This document shows, one piece after another, positions 24,101-31,563 of a stretch of DNA of 40,720 nt (positions are counted from its first letter, which is position 1; every line of letters starts with the position of its first letter). The DNA is from Ahrensia sp. (GTDB lineage: Bacteria > Pseudomonadota > Alphaproteobacteria > Rhizobiales > Rhizobiaceae), in contig NZXU01000062.1 in NCBI GenBank assembly GCA_002698425.1, positions 1 to 40,720 on the forward strand, in the 5' to 3' direction. A program made the translations under genes and the position numbers. The notes under the pieces are model-generated. The model did no database searches and was not told the origin of the DNA. It worked only from the letters and a program-made list of their open reading frames with translations.

Positions 24101-24716
24101 CGGCTAGAAGATTCGTTCGGATTGCCGAAAAAATGGCGTTGTAAACATTCACATCCGTCGTTTCCGGCAGATTTACATTAATCGTATAAGCGAGCCGAAG
24201 ATCGGGGGTTTTGGCTGACTTTCCTTCAAACTTTGTAATCGACTTTGACGGTTCCAGAGGCGGAATTTTTCCTTCCTCACCTGTATCGGCCGCATCGAAG
24301 TCGGCGAGCTGTTTACAAGCTCGAAAACTTCCAACTATTGCGGTCACAGTGCCGTCTCCTGGCTCTTTGCCAGTAACTTCGACAACAAGGTTTTTCAACT
24401 TTTCGTCGGAAAGTGCGTGCGCAAATTCGTTCTTCTGAAAAATATCAGAAAATCCCTGCCGCATAGCTTCAGCCATTGCCGCTCCACTGCTGTCGGCATT
24501 ACGAAATCGCGCGTAAAGTTCAGTCGGCGTACCGTCGCTCTGGAGGAATCCCAATCGCTTTAGAAAGGGGATAAACGGTCGCGCGCTACCCGATCCGTAC
24601 CCGAGTACAGTTGCCTGAAAATCTTGTGTGTATCGGGGCGGGACCTTTGCCTGTTGGATCTTCTCGAAGATTTTTCCAATTAAGCCCGTCGAATTAATGA
24701 ATGGTGGTAGCGCCAA
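24093..24716 (-). CDS. DUF5343 family protein
   Basis: The TTG at 24716 is chosen for its strong GGAGG nine bases upstream; no better ATG exists. The 207 residues match DUF5343: IGKIFEKIQQAKVPPRYTQDFQATVLGYGSGSARPFIPFLKRLGFLQSDGTPTELYARFR in segments (a winged-helix-like N-terminal half). A helical stretch (MAEAMRQGFSDIFQ, HALSDEKLKNLVVEVTG) and a C-terminal beta segment (DLRLAYTINVNLPETTDVNVYNAIFSAIRTNLL) follow. The last part resembles small regulatory or sensing modules found at the C-terminus of defence-associated proteins. It is co-transcribed with the HEPN gene. The biochemical role is unknown. Confidence 0.78.
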   Translation of the reverse strand: MALPPFINSTGLIGKIFEKIQQAKVPPRYTQDFQATVLGYGSGSARPFIPFLKRLGFLQSDGTPTELYARFRNADSSGAAMAEAMRQGFSDIFQKNEFAHALSDEKLKNLVVEVTGKEPGDGTVTAIVGSFRACKQLADFDAADTGEEGKIPPLEPSKSITKFEGKSAKTPDLRLAYTINVNLPETTDVNVYNAIFSAIRTNLLADE

Positions 24717-24953
24717 TTTAGGTTCCTCCTTCCCAGTATGCTACCGCGAAGAGAGGCGCATCGTCTATCAAACTATTCGATTGGTTATTATCGGTCCTAT
24801 TCTGAACAACTAGGATGCTGCCTGTATCGAGCTGTAATCGAATTCACGAAGTGTGTGTGAAACTTAGCAGTCCTTTTTTCTACCCACCTTCGGCAGGTTA
24901 GAGGATACCAAATCGTTTTTGTTGAAGCGGACCTCGCTTGGCTGCCCCGCCCC

Positions 24954-26228
24954 TCACATATCCGACCAGTGCCGCTTCTTGCCCACCTTGCGCTCCAGCA
25001 GCGCCACCGCTTCCAGATGCGGGGTCCAGATGAACTGGTCGACGGGGGTCACCGATGTCAGCGTGAAGCCGGCTTCGGTGAGGATGGCGAGGTCGCGGGC
25101 GAGCGTTTCGGGATTGCAGGAGATGGCGGCGACGCGGCGGACGGGCGAGGCGGCGATTTCCTTCACTTGCGCTTCCGCGCCGGCGCGGGGCGGGTCGAAG
25201 ACGACGCCGTCATAGGGTTTCAGGTCCGCGGCGGTCAGCGGCCGGCGGGCGAGGTCTCGGCGTTCGACAGTGACCGGCTTCAGTCGCTTGTCGGAATTGT
25301 CGCGGAAACCGCGGTCGAGCGCGGCGAGCGCCGGGCCGTCGCCTTCCACCGCATGCACGGTCGAGGCCTTGGCGAGGCGCAGCGCGAAGGTGCCGCAGCC
25401 GGCATAGAGGTCGGCGACGCGCTTCGATTTCGCCATGTGGGCTATTACGAGCTCCGCCATCTGCTCTTCCATCGCCGGCACGGCCTGCAGGAAGGCGCCG
25501 GGCGGCGGCGAGACGGTGACGTCGCCGAATGCGACGAGCGGGCGCTTCGGCGCGAGGATGATCTCGCCATTGAAGGTCAGTCGGGCAAAGCCGAGGGCGC
25601 GGACGGCGTCGGCCGCGGCGCGCTTCCGCTCGTCTTCCGGCGCGATCTTGCCCTCGACGGCGAGGTCGAGGCCGGAATGGGTCTGGTTGACAGTGACATG
25701 CACGGTCTTGCCGGCTGGCAGGAACGTCGCGAGCAGCTCCTTGATGGCCGGGCGGGCGGCGTCGATCTCCGGCGTGATGACATGGCATTCGGTGATGTCG
25801 ACGACATGGTTGCTAGCCGCCTGCTGGAAACCGAGCAGCACGCCTTTCTCGGTCGCGATCGCCGAGAAGACGGCGCGGCGGCGCGATTGCGGCGCGCAGA
25901 AGCGAGCTGGCTGGATGGTCGCGGTGTCGAGGCCGGGCGCGGCGAGCGCCTGGGTCAAAAGGCCCGCCTTCCAAGCGCGATAGGCGTCCTTGCCCATATG
26001 CTGCAGCGAGCAGCCGCCGCATGTCTCGAAATGGACGCAGACAGGCTCGATCCGCTCGGGCGAGGGCGTCTTGACGGAGAGCAGAGCGGCCTGCTTGCCG
26101 TCGGCGATGGCGGTGACCGTCTCGCCGGGCAGCGTGTAGGGCACGAAGACCGGGCCGGTTTCGGTTTTCGCGACGCCGTCGCCGCGCGCGCCGAGATGAT
26201 CGATGGTGAGCGTCGCGGTCTTGCTCAT
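24954..26228 (-). CDS. RlmD/RumA-type class I SAM-dependent RNA methyltransferase
   Basis: The 424-residue enzyme has an N-terminal TRAM-like domain (about 1-55) and an iron-sulfur ligand set Cys64, Cys70, Cys73 (VCVHFETCGGCSLQHM) and Cys148 (ITECHV). The SAM fold follows, with VADLYAGCGTFALRLA, FDPPRAG (345-350) and the catalytic Cys371 in ISCNPETLARDL. It probably forms 5-methyluridine in 23S rRNA or tRNA; the exact position cannot be told from sequence. It overlaps the TlyA gene by four bases (ATGA), forming a two-gene rRNA-modification operon commonly seen in alphaproteobacteria. Confidence 0.93.
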   Translation of the reverse strand: MSKTATLTIDHLGARGDGVAKTETGPVFVPYTLPGETVTAIADGKQAALLSVKTPSPERIEPVCVHFETCGGCSLQHMGKDAYRAWKAGLLTQALAAPGLDTATIQPARFCAPQSRRRAVFSAIATEKGVLLGFQQAASNHVVDITECHVITPEIDAARPAIKELLATFLPAGKTVHVTVNQTHSGLDLAVEGKIAPEDERKRAAADAVRALGFARLTFNGEIILAPKRPLVAFGDVTVSPPPGAFLQAVPAMEEQMAELVIAHMAKSKRVADLYAGCGTFALRLAKASTVHAVEGDGPALAALDRGFRDNSDKRLKPVTVERRDLARRPLTAADLKPYDGVVFDPPRAGAEAQVKEIAASPVRRVAAISCNPETLARDLAILTEAGFTLTSVTPVDQFIWTPHLEAVALLERKVGKKRHWSDM

Positions 26229-26980
26229 GCTTTTCGTCCCGCCAGCAGATATTCGGTGTTGCCGTCGCCGCCGGAAATCGGCGAGGGGCAGAGGCCGAGG
26301 ACCGTCCAGCCGGGCTGCGCGGCAAGCCAGCCGGCGAGATCGGCGGCGCAGTCTTGCGCCACGTCCGGTGCGACCAGCCCGCCCTTGCCGACATGGGCGC
26401 GGCCGACCTCGAATTGCGGCTTCACCAGCAGCACGGCCTCCGCGCCCGGCGCGGCCAGCGACAGGGCGGGCGGCAAGGCAAGCTTCAGCGAAATGAAGCT
26501 GACATCGGAGACGATGAATTGCGGGGGGCGGCCATCGAGATGGGCGAGGTCGAGATCGCGGGCGTTCAGACCCTCGATATTGGCGACGCGGGGATTGGCG
26601 GCGAGGCTGGCATCCATCTGGCCGTGGCCGACATCGATGGCAAAGACATGCGCCGCGCCTTCTTCCAGCAGCACCTGGGTGAAGCCGCCGGTCGACGCGC
26701 CGACATCGAGCGCGATGCGGCCTTTCGGCGTGAGATCGAACCGGGTGAGCGCGGCCTTCAGCTTCAAGGCGGCGCGCGAAACATAGGCCTGCGCCGGATC
26801 GTCGAGATCGATCGCGGCGTCGGACGGCACCATCTGGCCGGGCTTCGAGGCCTGTGCGCCGGCAACGCGCACCGTGCCGCGCAGGATCGCGTCGCGCGCC
26901 CGCGAACGCGAGGCGAATGCGCCGGTGTCGACCAGCAACTGGTCGAGCCGGACACGCTGTGAGGTTTCGGCCGTCGTCAT
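26225..26980 (-). CDS. tlyA: TlyA family rRNA (cytidine-2'-O)-methyltransferase
   Basis: The 251-residue protein combines an N-terminal S4 RNA-binding domain (VRLDQLLVDTGAFASRSRARDAILRGTVRVAG, about residues 8-60) with an RrmJ-like SAM methyltransferase (IALDVGASTGGFTQVLLEEGA, FIVSDVSFISLKLALP, VLLVKPQFEVGRAHVGKGG). TlyA methylates cytidines in 16S and/or 23S rRNA in several bacteria and was earlier called haemolysin. The ATG at 26980 is used; an in-frame upstream TTG would add 12 atypical residues. No dxs gene lies directly upstream, unlike many relatives. Confidence 0.93.
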   Translation of the reverse strand: MTTAETSQRVRLDQLLVDTGAFASRSRARDAILRGTVRVAGAQASKPGQMVPSDAAIDLDDPAQAYVSRAALKLKAALTRFDLTPKGRIALDVGASTGGFTQVLLEEGAAHVFAIDVGHGQMDASLAANPRVANIEGLNARDLDLAHLDGRPPQFIVSDVSFISLKLALPPALSLAAPGAEAVLLVKPQFEVGRAHVGKGGLVAPDVAQDCAADLAGWLAAQPGWTVLGLCPSPISGGDGNTEYLLAGRKA

Positions 26981-27040
26981 GCCGGTGTCATTGCAGGCTG
27001 AGACGGGGCTTGGCAATGCGTATTCTCGCGGCGCTCGCGG

Positions 27041-27802
27041 TCAGCCGCCGAAGTTGCGGTAGAAATAGACCGCCGAAAGAAAGAGGCCGAAGACGATCAC
27101 GGCGGCGCGAAGCAGGCGCTCGTCGATGCGCCTGGCATAGCGGCCGCCGAGATAGCCGCCGGCGATGCTGCCGATCATCATCACCATGGCTTCCGGCCAG
27201 GCGATCAACCCGCCGAGCCCGAAAACCAGTATGCTGACCACGGTGAAGAAGGTGGCGAGCAAGTTCTTCAAGGCATTGGCGGTGTTGAAGGTGCCGAAGC
27301 CGAAAACCTGAACCATGCCGAGAAGCAGGATGCCGAGGCCGGCGCCGAAATAGCCGCCATAGATCGAGAAGACGAACAGGCCGCCAAGCGCCAGCATACG
27401 GCTTCCCCCGAGGCCGGCCAGACGCGCAAGAAGCGCCCGCAGCGCGTTGCCGGCCGCGAAAAGCAGCGTGGCAAAAAGGATAAGGAACGGGACGAGGCCC
27501 ATGAAGACATCCGGGTCGGAAACGGTCAGAAGCCAGGACCCGGCCAGCGCGCCGAGGCCGGAGACAAGGAGCAGCGGCCGGATCGCGCCGCCAGCAGCCC
27601 GAAGCTCCTCGCGATAGGCAGGCAGGGCGGCCGCATTGGCGGGCAGCAAAGCCAGATAGTTGGTGGCGTTGGCGGTCACCGCCGGCAAGCCGGCCGCCAT
27701 CAGGGCGGGAAAGGTGAACAGGGTCGCCCCGCCCGCAACGGCGTTCCACGCCCCGCCGAGCGCCCCGGCCAGCAGGAGAAGGAAGAATGTCTCGAATGTC
27801 AT
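27041..27802 (-). CDS. Sulfite exporter TauE/SafE family membrane protein
   Basis: The 253-residue protein has the two-repeat TauE/SafE topology with about eight hydrophobic helices. The first repeat motif is GGAWNAVAGGATLFTFPALMAAGLPAVTANATN in segments; the second is GGYFGAGLGILLLGMVQVFGFGTFNTANALKN. It is presumed to export sulfite, organosulfonates or other anions. ACGGAGA precedes the ATG at 27802. It is divergently transcribed from a LysR-type gene across a short intergenic region, so the regulator probably controls it. Confidence 0.9.
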   Translation of the reverse strand: MTFETFFLLLLAGALGGAWNAVAGGATLFTFPALMAAGLPAVTANATNYLALLPANAAALPAYREELRAAGGAIRPLLLVSGLGALAGSWLLTVSDPDVFMGLVPFLILFATLLFAAGNALRALLARLAGLGGSRMLALGGLFVFSIYGGYFGAGLGILLLGMVQVFGFGTFNTANALKNLLATFFTVVSILVFGLGGLIAWPEAMVMMIGSIAGGYLGGRYARRIDERLLRAAVIVFGLFLSAVYFYRNFGG

Positions 27803-27845
27803 GGCGGTCTCCGTCTGTTCGAGAACGGACGTTAGCGACCGCATT

Positions 27846-27897
27846 GCGTTCGAAAAAATGAATAGTTACGATGACTTTCATGAACAATTTCGAACGC
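27846..27897. promoter_or_regulatory. Nested inverted repeats in the TauE-LysR control region
   Basis: GCGTTCGAAA (27846-27855) and TTTCGAACGC (27888-27897) form a perfect ten-bp inverted repeat, inside which ATGAA (27858-27862) and TTCAT (27877-27881) form a second one. The right arm is inside the LysR coding sequence. LysR-type proteins bind such dyads, so this is the best candidate operator for autoregulation and control of the TauE gene. Confidence 0.55.
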
Positions 27898-28746
27898 GAA
27901 GTTCCGGGGGCGGACCTGCTGCGCGCCTTTCTCGCCATCGCGGAGACGGGAAACCTGACCCGGGCTGCCAACCGTCTCGGCCGAACGCAGTCGGCGATCA
28001 GCGTGCAGTTGCGCAAGCTCGAGGAGACGCTGGACGTATCTCTATTCGAGCGCCATGCGCGTGGAATGAGCCTGACTCAGGGCGGCGAAAAACTGTTGCC
28101 CGCCGCTCGGCGTGCGCTTGCGGAACTGGAACGGGTCGGCGCCTTGTTCAAGGCGCCGCTGGCCGGTCGGATTCGGGTAGGCATACCCGACGATTTCGAT
28201 GACGCGGTGCTCGAGCGGGCGCTGGCCGACTTCGCTTTGCGCAATCCGGAGGTGGAGATCGCTGCCGCTTCCGGTTGTACGTCGGATTACCCGGAACGGA
28301 TTCGCCGTGGAGAGCTGGATGTCGCGGTCTGCTCGGGACCGGAGCGTCCGGGCGGCGATGTGCTGGCGGTGGAGCCGGCCGTCTGGGCGATTGCCGAGGG
28401 CGGGGAACTGCTTCCGGACGCGCCGGTTCCGCTCGCCCTGCTCGACCGCGATTGCTGGTGGCGCGACCTGCCTTCCGACGCGCTCGACCGGGCCGGACGC
28501 GAATGGCGCGTTGCCTATCGCAGCGGCAGTTTCGCCAGCCTGCGCGCCGCCATCCGTTCCGGCCTTGCGGTCGGACCGGTGCCGCTTGGCGCTCTCGGGC
28601 GCGGATTGCGGATCCTCGACGATGGCATGCCGGCGCTACCCTTCGCCCGGCGCGAGATCATGGTGTCCGGGCAGGCGCCCCCGCCATTGGCGGCGGCGAT
28701 GACGGCCGCACTGCGCCGCGCATGCGGCGGGGCGCCGATTGCCTGA
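27871..28746 (+). CDS. LysR family transcriptional regulator
   Basis: The 291-residue protein has an N-terminal winged helix-turn-helix (LLRAFLAIAETGNLTRAANRLGRTQSAISVQLRKLEETLDVSLFERHARGMSLTQGGEKLLP in segments, residues 15-75) and a periplasmic-binding-like effector domain (IRVGIPDDFDDAVLERALADF..., ELDVAVCSGPER). The ATG at 27871 is the outer start; the ATG at 27880 is equally possible, and neither has a clear Shine-Dalgarno sequence, so leaderless translation is possible. It is divergent from the TauE/SafE gene. The effector is unknown. Confidence 0.9.
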   Translation: MTFMNNFEREVPGADLLRAFLAIAETGNLTRAANRLGRTQSAISVQLRKLEETLDVSLFERHARGMSLTQGGEKLLPAARRALAELERVGALFKAPLAGRIRVGIPDDFDDAVLERALADFALRNPEVEIAAASGCTSDYPERIRRGELDVAVCSGPERPGGDVLAVEPAVWAIAEGGELLPDAPVPLALLDRDCWWRDLPSDALDRAGREWRVAYRSGSFASLRAAIRSGLAVGPVPLGALGRGLRILDDGMPALPFARREIMVSGQAPPPLAAAMTAALRRACGGAPIA

Positions 28747-28764
28747 TCGAACCGGGGCGGCCTG

Positions 28765-29124
28765 TCAGCCGGCGTAGACGATGCGAATATCGGTGCGCGG
28801 CGTCAGCCAGCGCGTCTTGCCGTCGTCCTTCGCCTCGGGCTTGGCCGGAAGCGGCTGGTAGGAGCGGATCGAGCCGGTCTCGATCGCGTCCGTCGCGGTG
28901 CGTCCGAAAAAGGTCTCGGTCGTTTCCGGCAGCACGGCGGCGACGGTATCGAGTGGGCCGAGGCGCAGATCGCCGAGCGCTTCGGCCGCCTTGTCGGCCA
29001 GGAACTTGGCCAGTTTCTTGTCGAATTGCGGTTGTGCATGGGCTCCGGAGACGGGAGCCAGAACGACCGCCATCCCCAGAAACGCACATGCGCCCGCCAT
29101 TTTCAGCGTGTTCGCGTAGTACAT
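28765..29124 (-). CDS. Exported hypothetical protein
   Basis: The 119-residue product from the ATG at 29124 starts MYYANTLKMAGACAFLGMAVVLAPVSGAHAQPQ, a clear signal peptide with probable cleavage after AHA. The mature part is helical then Pro/Lys-rich (FDKKLAKFLADKAAEALGDLRLGPL, PETTETFFGRTATDAIETGSIRSYQPLPAKPEAK). The internal TGSI followed by a basic/Pro stretch is typical of small rhizobial envelope proteins. A GGTGG sequence lies upstream; a start three codons earlier is possible. Function unknown. Confidence 0.75.
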   Translation of the reverse strand: MYYANTLKMAGACAFLGMAVVLAPVSGAHAQPQFDKKLAKFLADKAAEALGDLRLGPLDTVAAVLPETTETFFGRTATDAIETGSIRSYQPLPAKPEAKDDGKTRWLTPRTDIRIVYAG

Positions 29125-29286
29125 GTCCACCATCCCTGTGTTGGACATGACTTTACGGAACAGGTGTTATTTCCGCGCAAAGAAACGCGGTAAGTCCTTG
29201 GAAAACAAGGATGGTAAGCCCCGGCCTAACGCAAAGGGTGAACCGGAGATTAAGGCCGAAGGCGGGATGCGGCTCCTCGCGCGGCC

Positions 29287-30015
29287 TCAGCCGGCGGCGT
29301 GGAACTCGACATAGACGAAGCCCTCATGCGCCTGCGCAAGTTCGGTTACGCGCGGCAGCTCGTCGGTCAGCCGGCCGAAATCGATGTCCCAGAACACCTC
29401 GCCGATCGGGCCCGGATAGAAGTCCGCGACGCCGCCTTCGAGAAGGTAATAGGCATAGAGAAGAGGCGGGATTTCCTCGAGCAGGAACCGCTCGAAGGCC
29501 AGCGGCTCGGCGGCTTCGTCGAAGCCCGGCAGCATCTTGCGGCACTGCTCCGCGATCGCTGCGCGAAAGACGCCGTTTCGCGCATAGGCCGCGTCGACCT
29601 CTTCTCCGATCCAGCCGGGGACATCGGCGACCAGATCCCGCCACGGCAGGAGGGACAGGGGCGCATCCGCGTAGCCTTGCAGGATCTTTTCGACCTGCCG
29701 CGTCCTTTCCGCGGCAAGACGCATCACGGCGTCCGCCTTGCGCTTTCTTTCCTCGCCCTCCGGCGTCACCGCCTCGACATTGTGCAGATAGGGGGCGTCG
29801 ACGACGGTGATGTAGCCGTCGCGCATATGCTCCGTGACGAAACGGCAGAAGCCGCGGATCAGCGTCTTGTCGAAGGCCCTGTTCTTGATGCTGATCAGCA
29901 GGTGGCCGGTCTTGTCGGAAAGGTCGGCGATGCCGGAAATCGGCTGGCGCGAGCTTATGGTCAGGGACAGTCCGTCCCAGCAAGCCGAAACCGTATGGAG
30001 CTTTTCCTGCGGCAT
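29287..30015 (-). CDS. Probable tRNA-dependent cyclodipeptide synthase (XYP-like)
   Basis: The 242-residue product resembles the class I aaRS-like fold of cyclodipeptide synthases, which hijack two aminoacyl-tRNAs to make a diketopiperazine. Candidate catalytic residues fall at the expected spacing relative to AlbC: Ser42 in HLLISIKNRAF (nucleophile), Glu181 in FERFLLEEIPPLL, and Tyr200-Pro201 in VADFYPGPIGE, the YP pair of the XYP subfamily. The residue equivalent to AlbC Tyr178 is Phe177. A basic helix (EERKRKADAVMRLAAERTRQVEK, residues 88-110) fits tRNA binding. The start at 30015 follows the upstream stop by eight bases, so translation is coupled to the ATP-grasp gene. The product dipeptide cannot be predicted. 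Confidence 0.72.
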   Translation of the reverse strand: MPQEKLHTVSACWDGLSLTISSRQPISGIADLSDKTGHLLISIKNRAFDKTLIRGFCRFVTEHMRDGYITVVDAPYLHNVEAVTPEGEERKRKADAVMRLAAERTRQVEKILQGYADAPLSLLPWRDLVADVPGWIGEEVDAAYARNGVFRAAIAEQCRKMLPGFDEAAEPLAFERFLLEEIPPLLYAYYLLEGGVADFYPGPIGEVFWDIDFGRLTDELPRVTELAQAHEGFVYVEFHAAG

Positions 30016-30023
30016 TTGGAGGC

Positions 30024-30878
30024 TCACCCGTTGCGCGCGAATTCTATGAGGCGGTCGGTGACCTCCTCGACATGGCGGGCGACGGCCGGCCATGTCGCCA
30101 CCCAGGAATCGGTCGTGGTGACCGTCTTGTTCGCGTCGATCGGGATCGCCTCGCCATTCTCCATGAAATAGTCGATGGCGCCGAAATCGAGGTTCAGTTG
30201 CTCGCGGAGGTCGCGGATCGCTTGCGGCACGTCCGGATCGACATCGAATTCCGTCAGGGTTTCCGGATCGCACAGCAGCGATTGGTATGCGACGCGGGTG
30301 TTGAGCTCGACCTCGAAGAAGAAATCGTAGCGATGTTTGACGATCGGCAGGTCCATGGCGCCCGGCAGGAACCGCTCGACAAGGAGGCGCGGATCGTCCC
30401 AGACGGATTTGGGGACGTCCTCAAGGGAATCGTGGATCTCATAGTCCGGGCAAAGCCGCTGCTTGTAGCCGGGGATCAGGAGCTTCTTGGCGGTATAGCC
30501 GGCGCGCGCGGCGAACGACCGGCGGTTCTCGTAGCGCAGTTCCGGCGCGCCCCGGCTGTTGAGAACTGTCTTGACGATGACCGGCCCGGCGAAATTGTCG
30601 TCCCGCTGCACCTTGGCGCGGGTGTAGAGCGTGCGGCGGATCGTCGAGGCATCGCGGTTGACGCAGCGCCCATAGCGATGCGCGGCAGTGATGAAATCGG
30701 CCGGCACATCGGTCAGGTCGACATGCAGGAAGGCGGCCTCGCCACCTTGTCCTTCCGCCGGCTGATCGATCAGGCGCCAGTCAATGCCGGCACGTTTCAG
30801 CCCTTCCAGCATGTGCTTGAGCTTGTAATGCCGGATGCTCTCGAATGTGCGGCGTCTCTCGACGAAGATGTCGATCAT
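30024..30878 (-). CDS. ATP-grasp fold ligase-like protein
   Basis: The 284-residue protein shows ATP-grasp hallmarks: a nucleotide-binding Lys103 in GPVIVKTVLNSRGAPE, the hinge Glu168 in RLLVERFLPG, and metal-binding Asp248 and Asn250 in LDFGAIDYFMENGEAIPIDANKTVTTT (Asp231/Asp236 nearby). An N-terminal region with ADFITAAHRYGRCVNRDASTIRRTL matches a subfamily of carboxylate-amine ligase-like proteins. It is first in a two-gene unit with the probable cyclodipeptide synthase, so it may ligate an amino acid or other acid onto the dipeptide product, but substrate and product are unknown. No Shine-Dalgarno sequence is evident at 30878. Confidence 0.82.
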   Translation of the reverse strand: MIDIFVERRRTFESIRHYKLKHMLEGLKRAGIDWRLIDQPAEGQGGEAAFLHVDLTDVPADFITAAHRYGRCVNRDASTIRRTLYTRAKVQRDDNFAGPVIVKTVLNSRGAPELRYENRRSFAARAGYTAKKLLIPGYKQRLCPDYEIHDSLEDVPKSVWDDPRLLVERFLPGAMDLPIVKHRYDFFFEVELNTRVAYQSLLCDPETLTEFDVDPDVPQAIRDLREQLNLDFGAIDYFMENGEAIPIDANKTVTTTDSWVATWPAVARHVEEVTDRLIEFARNG

Positions 30879-31023
30879 GGACAGGGGGCGCTCTGCGGCT
30901 TTGTTTTATCCCTCATAGCGGATCGCCGTAGCGGTGAGAACCGGCGCGGACATTCCTGTCACATGGTGCCGGGCGGATGTTTCCGTGCGACCTTTAGATG
31001 GCCTTGATCTCGAAAGGCCCTGA

Positions 31024-31545
31024 CTAAGCCGCGAGGCCGCGGCTCAACCGGTCGGCGGCGGCAAGAAGGCTCGGGATGCGGCCGGCCCCATGCATGGAGG
31101 CGACGAGCCGCTTGGCCATTTGCTGCTCAATCCCCGCGCTCGTCACGTAGAGCGGCCGGGCGCTGCGACCGCGCAGCAGGTCCGCCGATACCGGCGTGTC
31201 GCGGAACCGGTTCTTGGCGACGCCGATGATGACGGTTTTCCGGTCCAGCGCCTCGAAGAGATGCGCGCCGAGGCCGGGGCGCTCATCGGGCCCGAGCGTC
31301 ACGTAGCCGTCGATGACGATCGTGGATGGCGAAGTGTCGAGCGTTTCGAGCAGCGCCAGGATGCAGGGCAGTTCGCGCTCGAAGAAGCGGCCGGGGACAT
31401 AGGCGCTGACAGAAGGCACCGTGACGATGGCTTCGCGCGCGACCTCGTCCGTCTCCCAGTCGGGAAACAGGATGCCGGCCGCCGCGGCCGAGCCGTCGTC
31501 GCGATAATGGACGTCGACGGCGAGGTTGAGGGGCGTCGTTGTCAC
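31024..31545 (-). CDS. Endonuclease V-like protein
   Basis: The 173-residue protein has the endonuclease V pattern: LAVDVHYRDDGSAAAAGILFPDW (Asp11), SAYVPGRFFERELPCILALLE (Glu58), STIVIDGYVTLG (Asp79) and KTVIIGVAKNRF. These correspond to the metal-binding acidic triad of Nfi, which nicks DNA or RNA next to deaminated inosine. It is shorter than Nfi (about 220 residues) and lacks part of the C-terminus. Co-directional with a pirin gene 18 bases upstream, so probably an operon. Specificity for inosine is inferred, not shown. Confidence 0.75.
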   Translation of the reverse strand: MTTTPLNLAVDVHYRDDGSAAAAGILFPDWETDEVAREAIVTVPSVSAYVPGRFFERELPCILALLETLDTSPSTIVIDGYVTLGPDERPGLGAHLFEALDRKTVIIGVAKNRFRDTPVSADLLRGRSARPLYVTSAGIEQQMAKRLVASMHGAGRIPSLLAAADRLSRGLAA

Positions 31546-31563
31546 GCGTCTTGTTTTCCGACC

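Noticed and set aside
24969..26786. Rightward 605-codon frame opposite RlmD-like and TlyA genes
   Set aside because: Antisense shadow in high-GC DNA; no ribosome-binding site or known domain.
29123..29314. Rightward 63-codon frame between the exported-protein gene and the cyclodipeptide synthase
   Set aside because: It overlaps both neighbouring genes, has no recognisable domain and no Shine-Dalgarno sequence.
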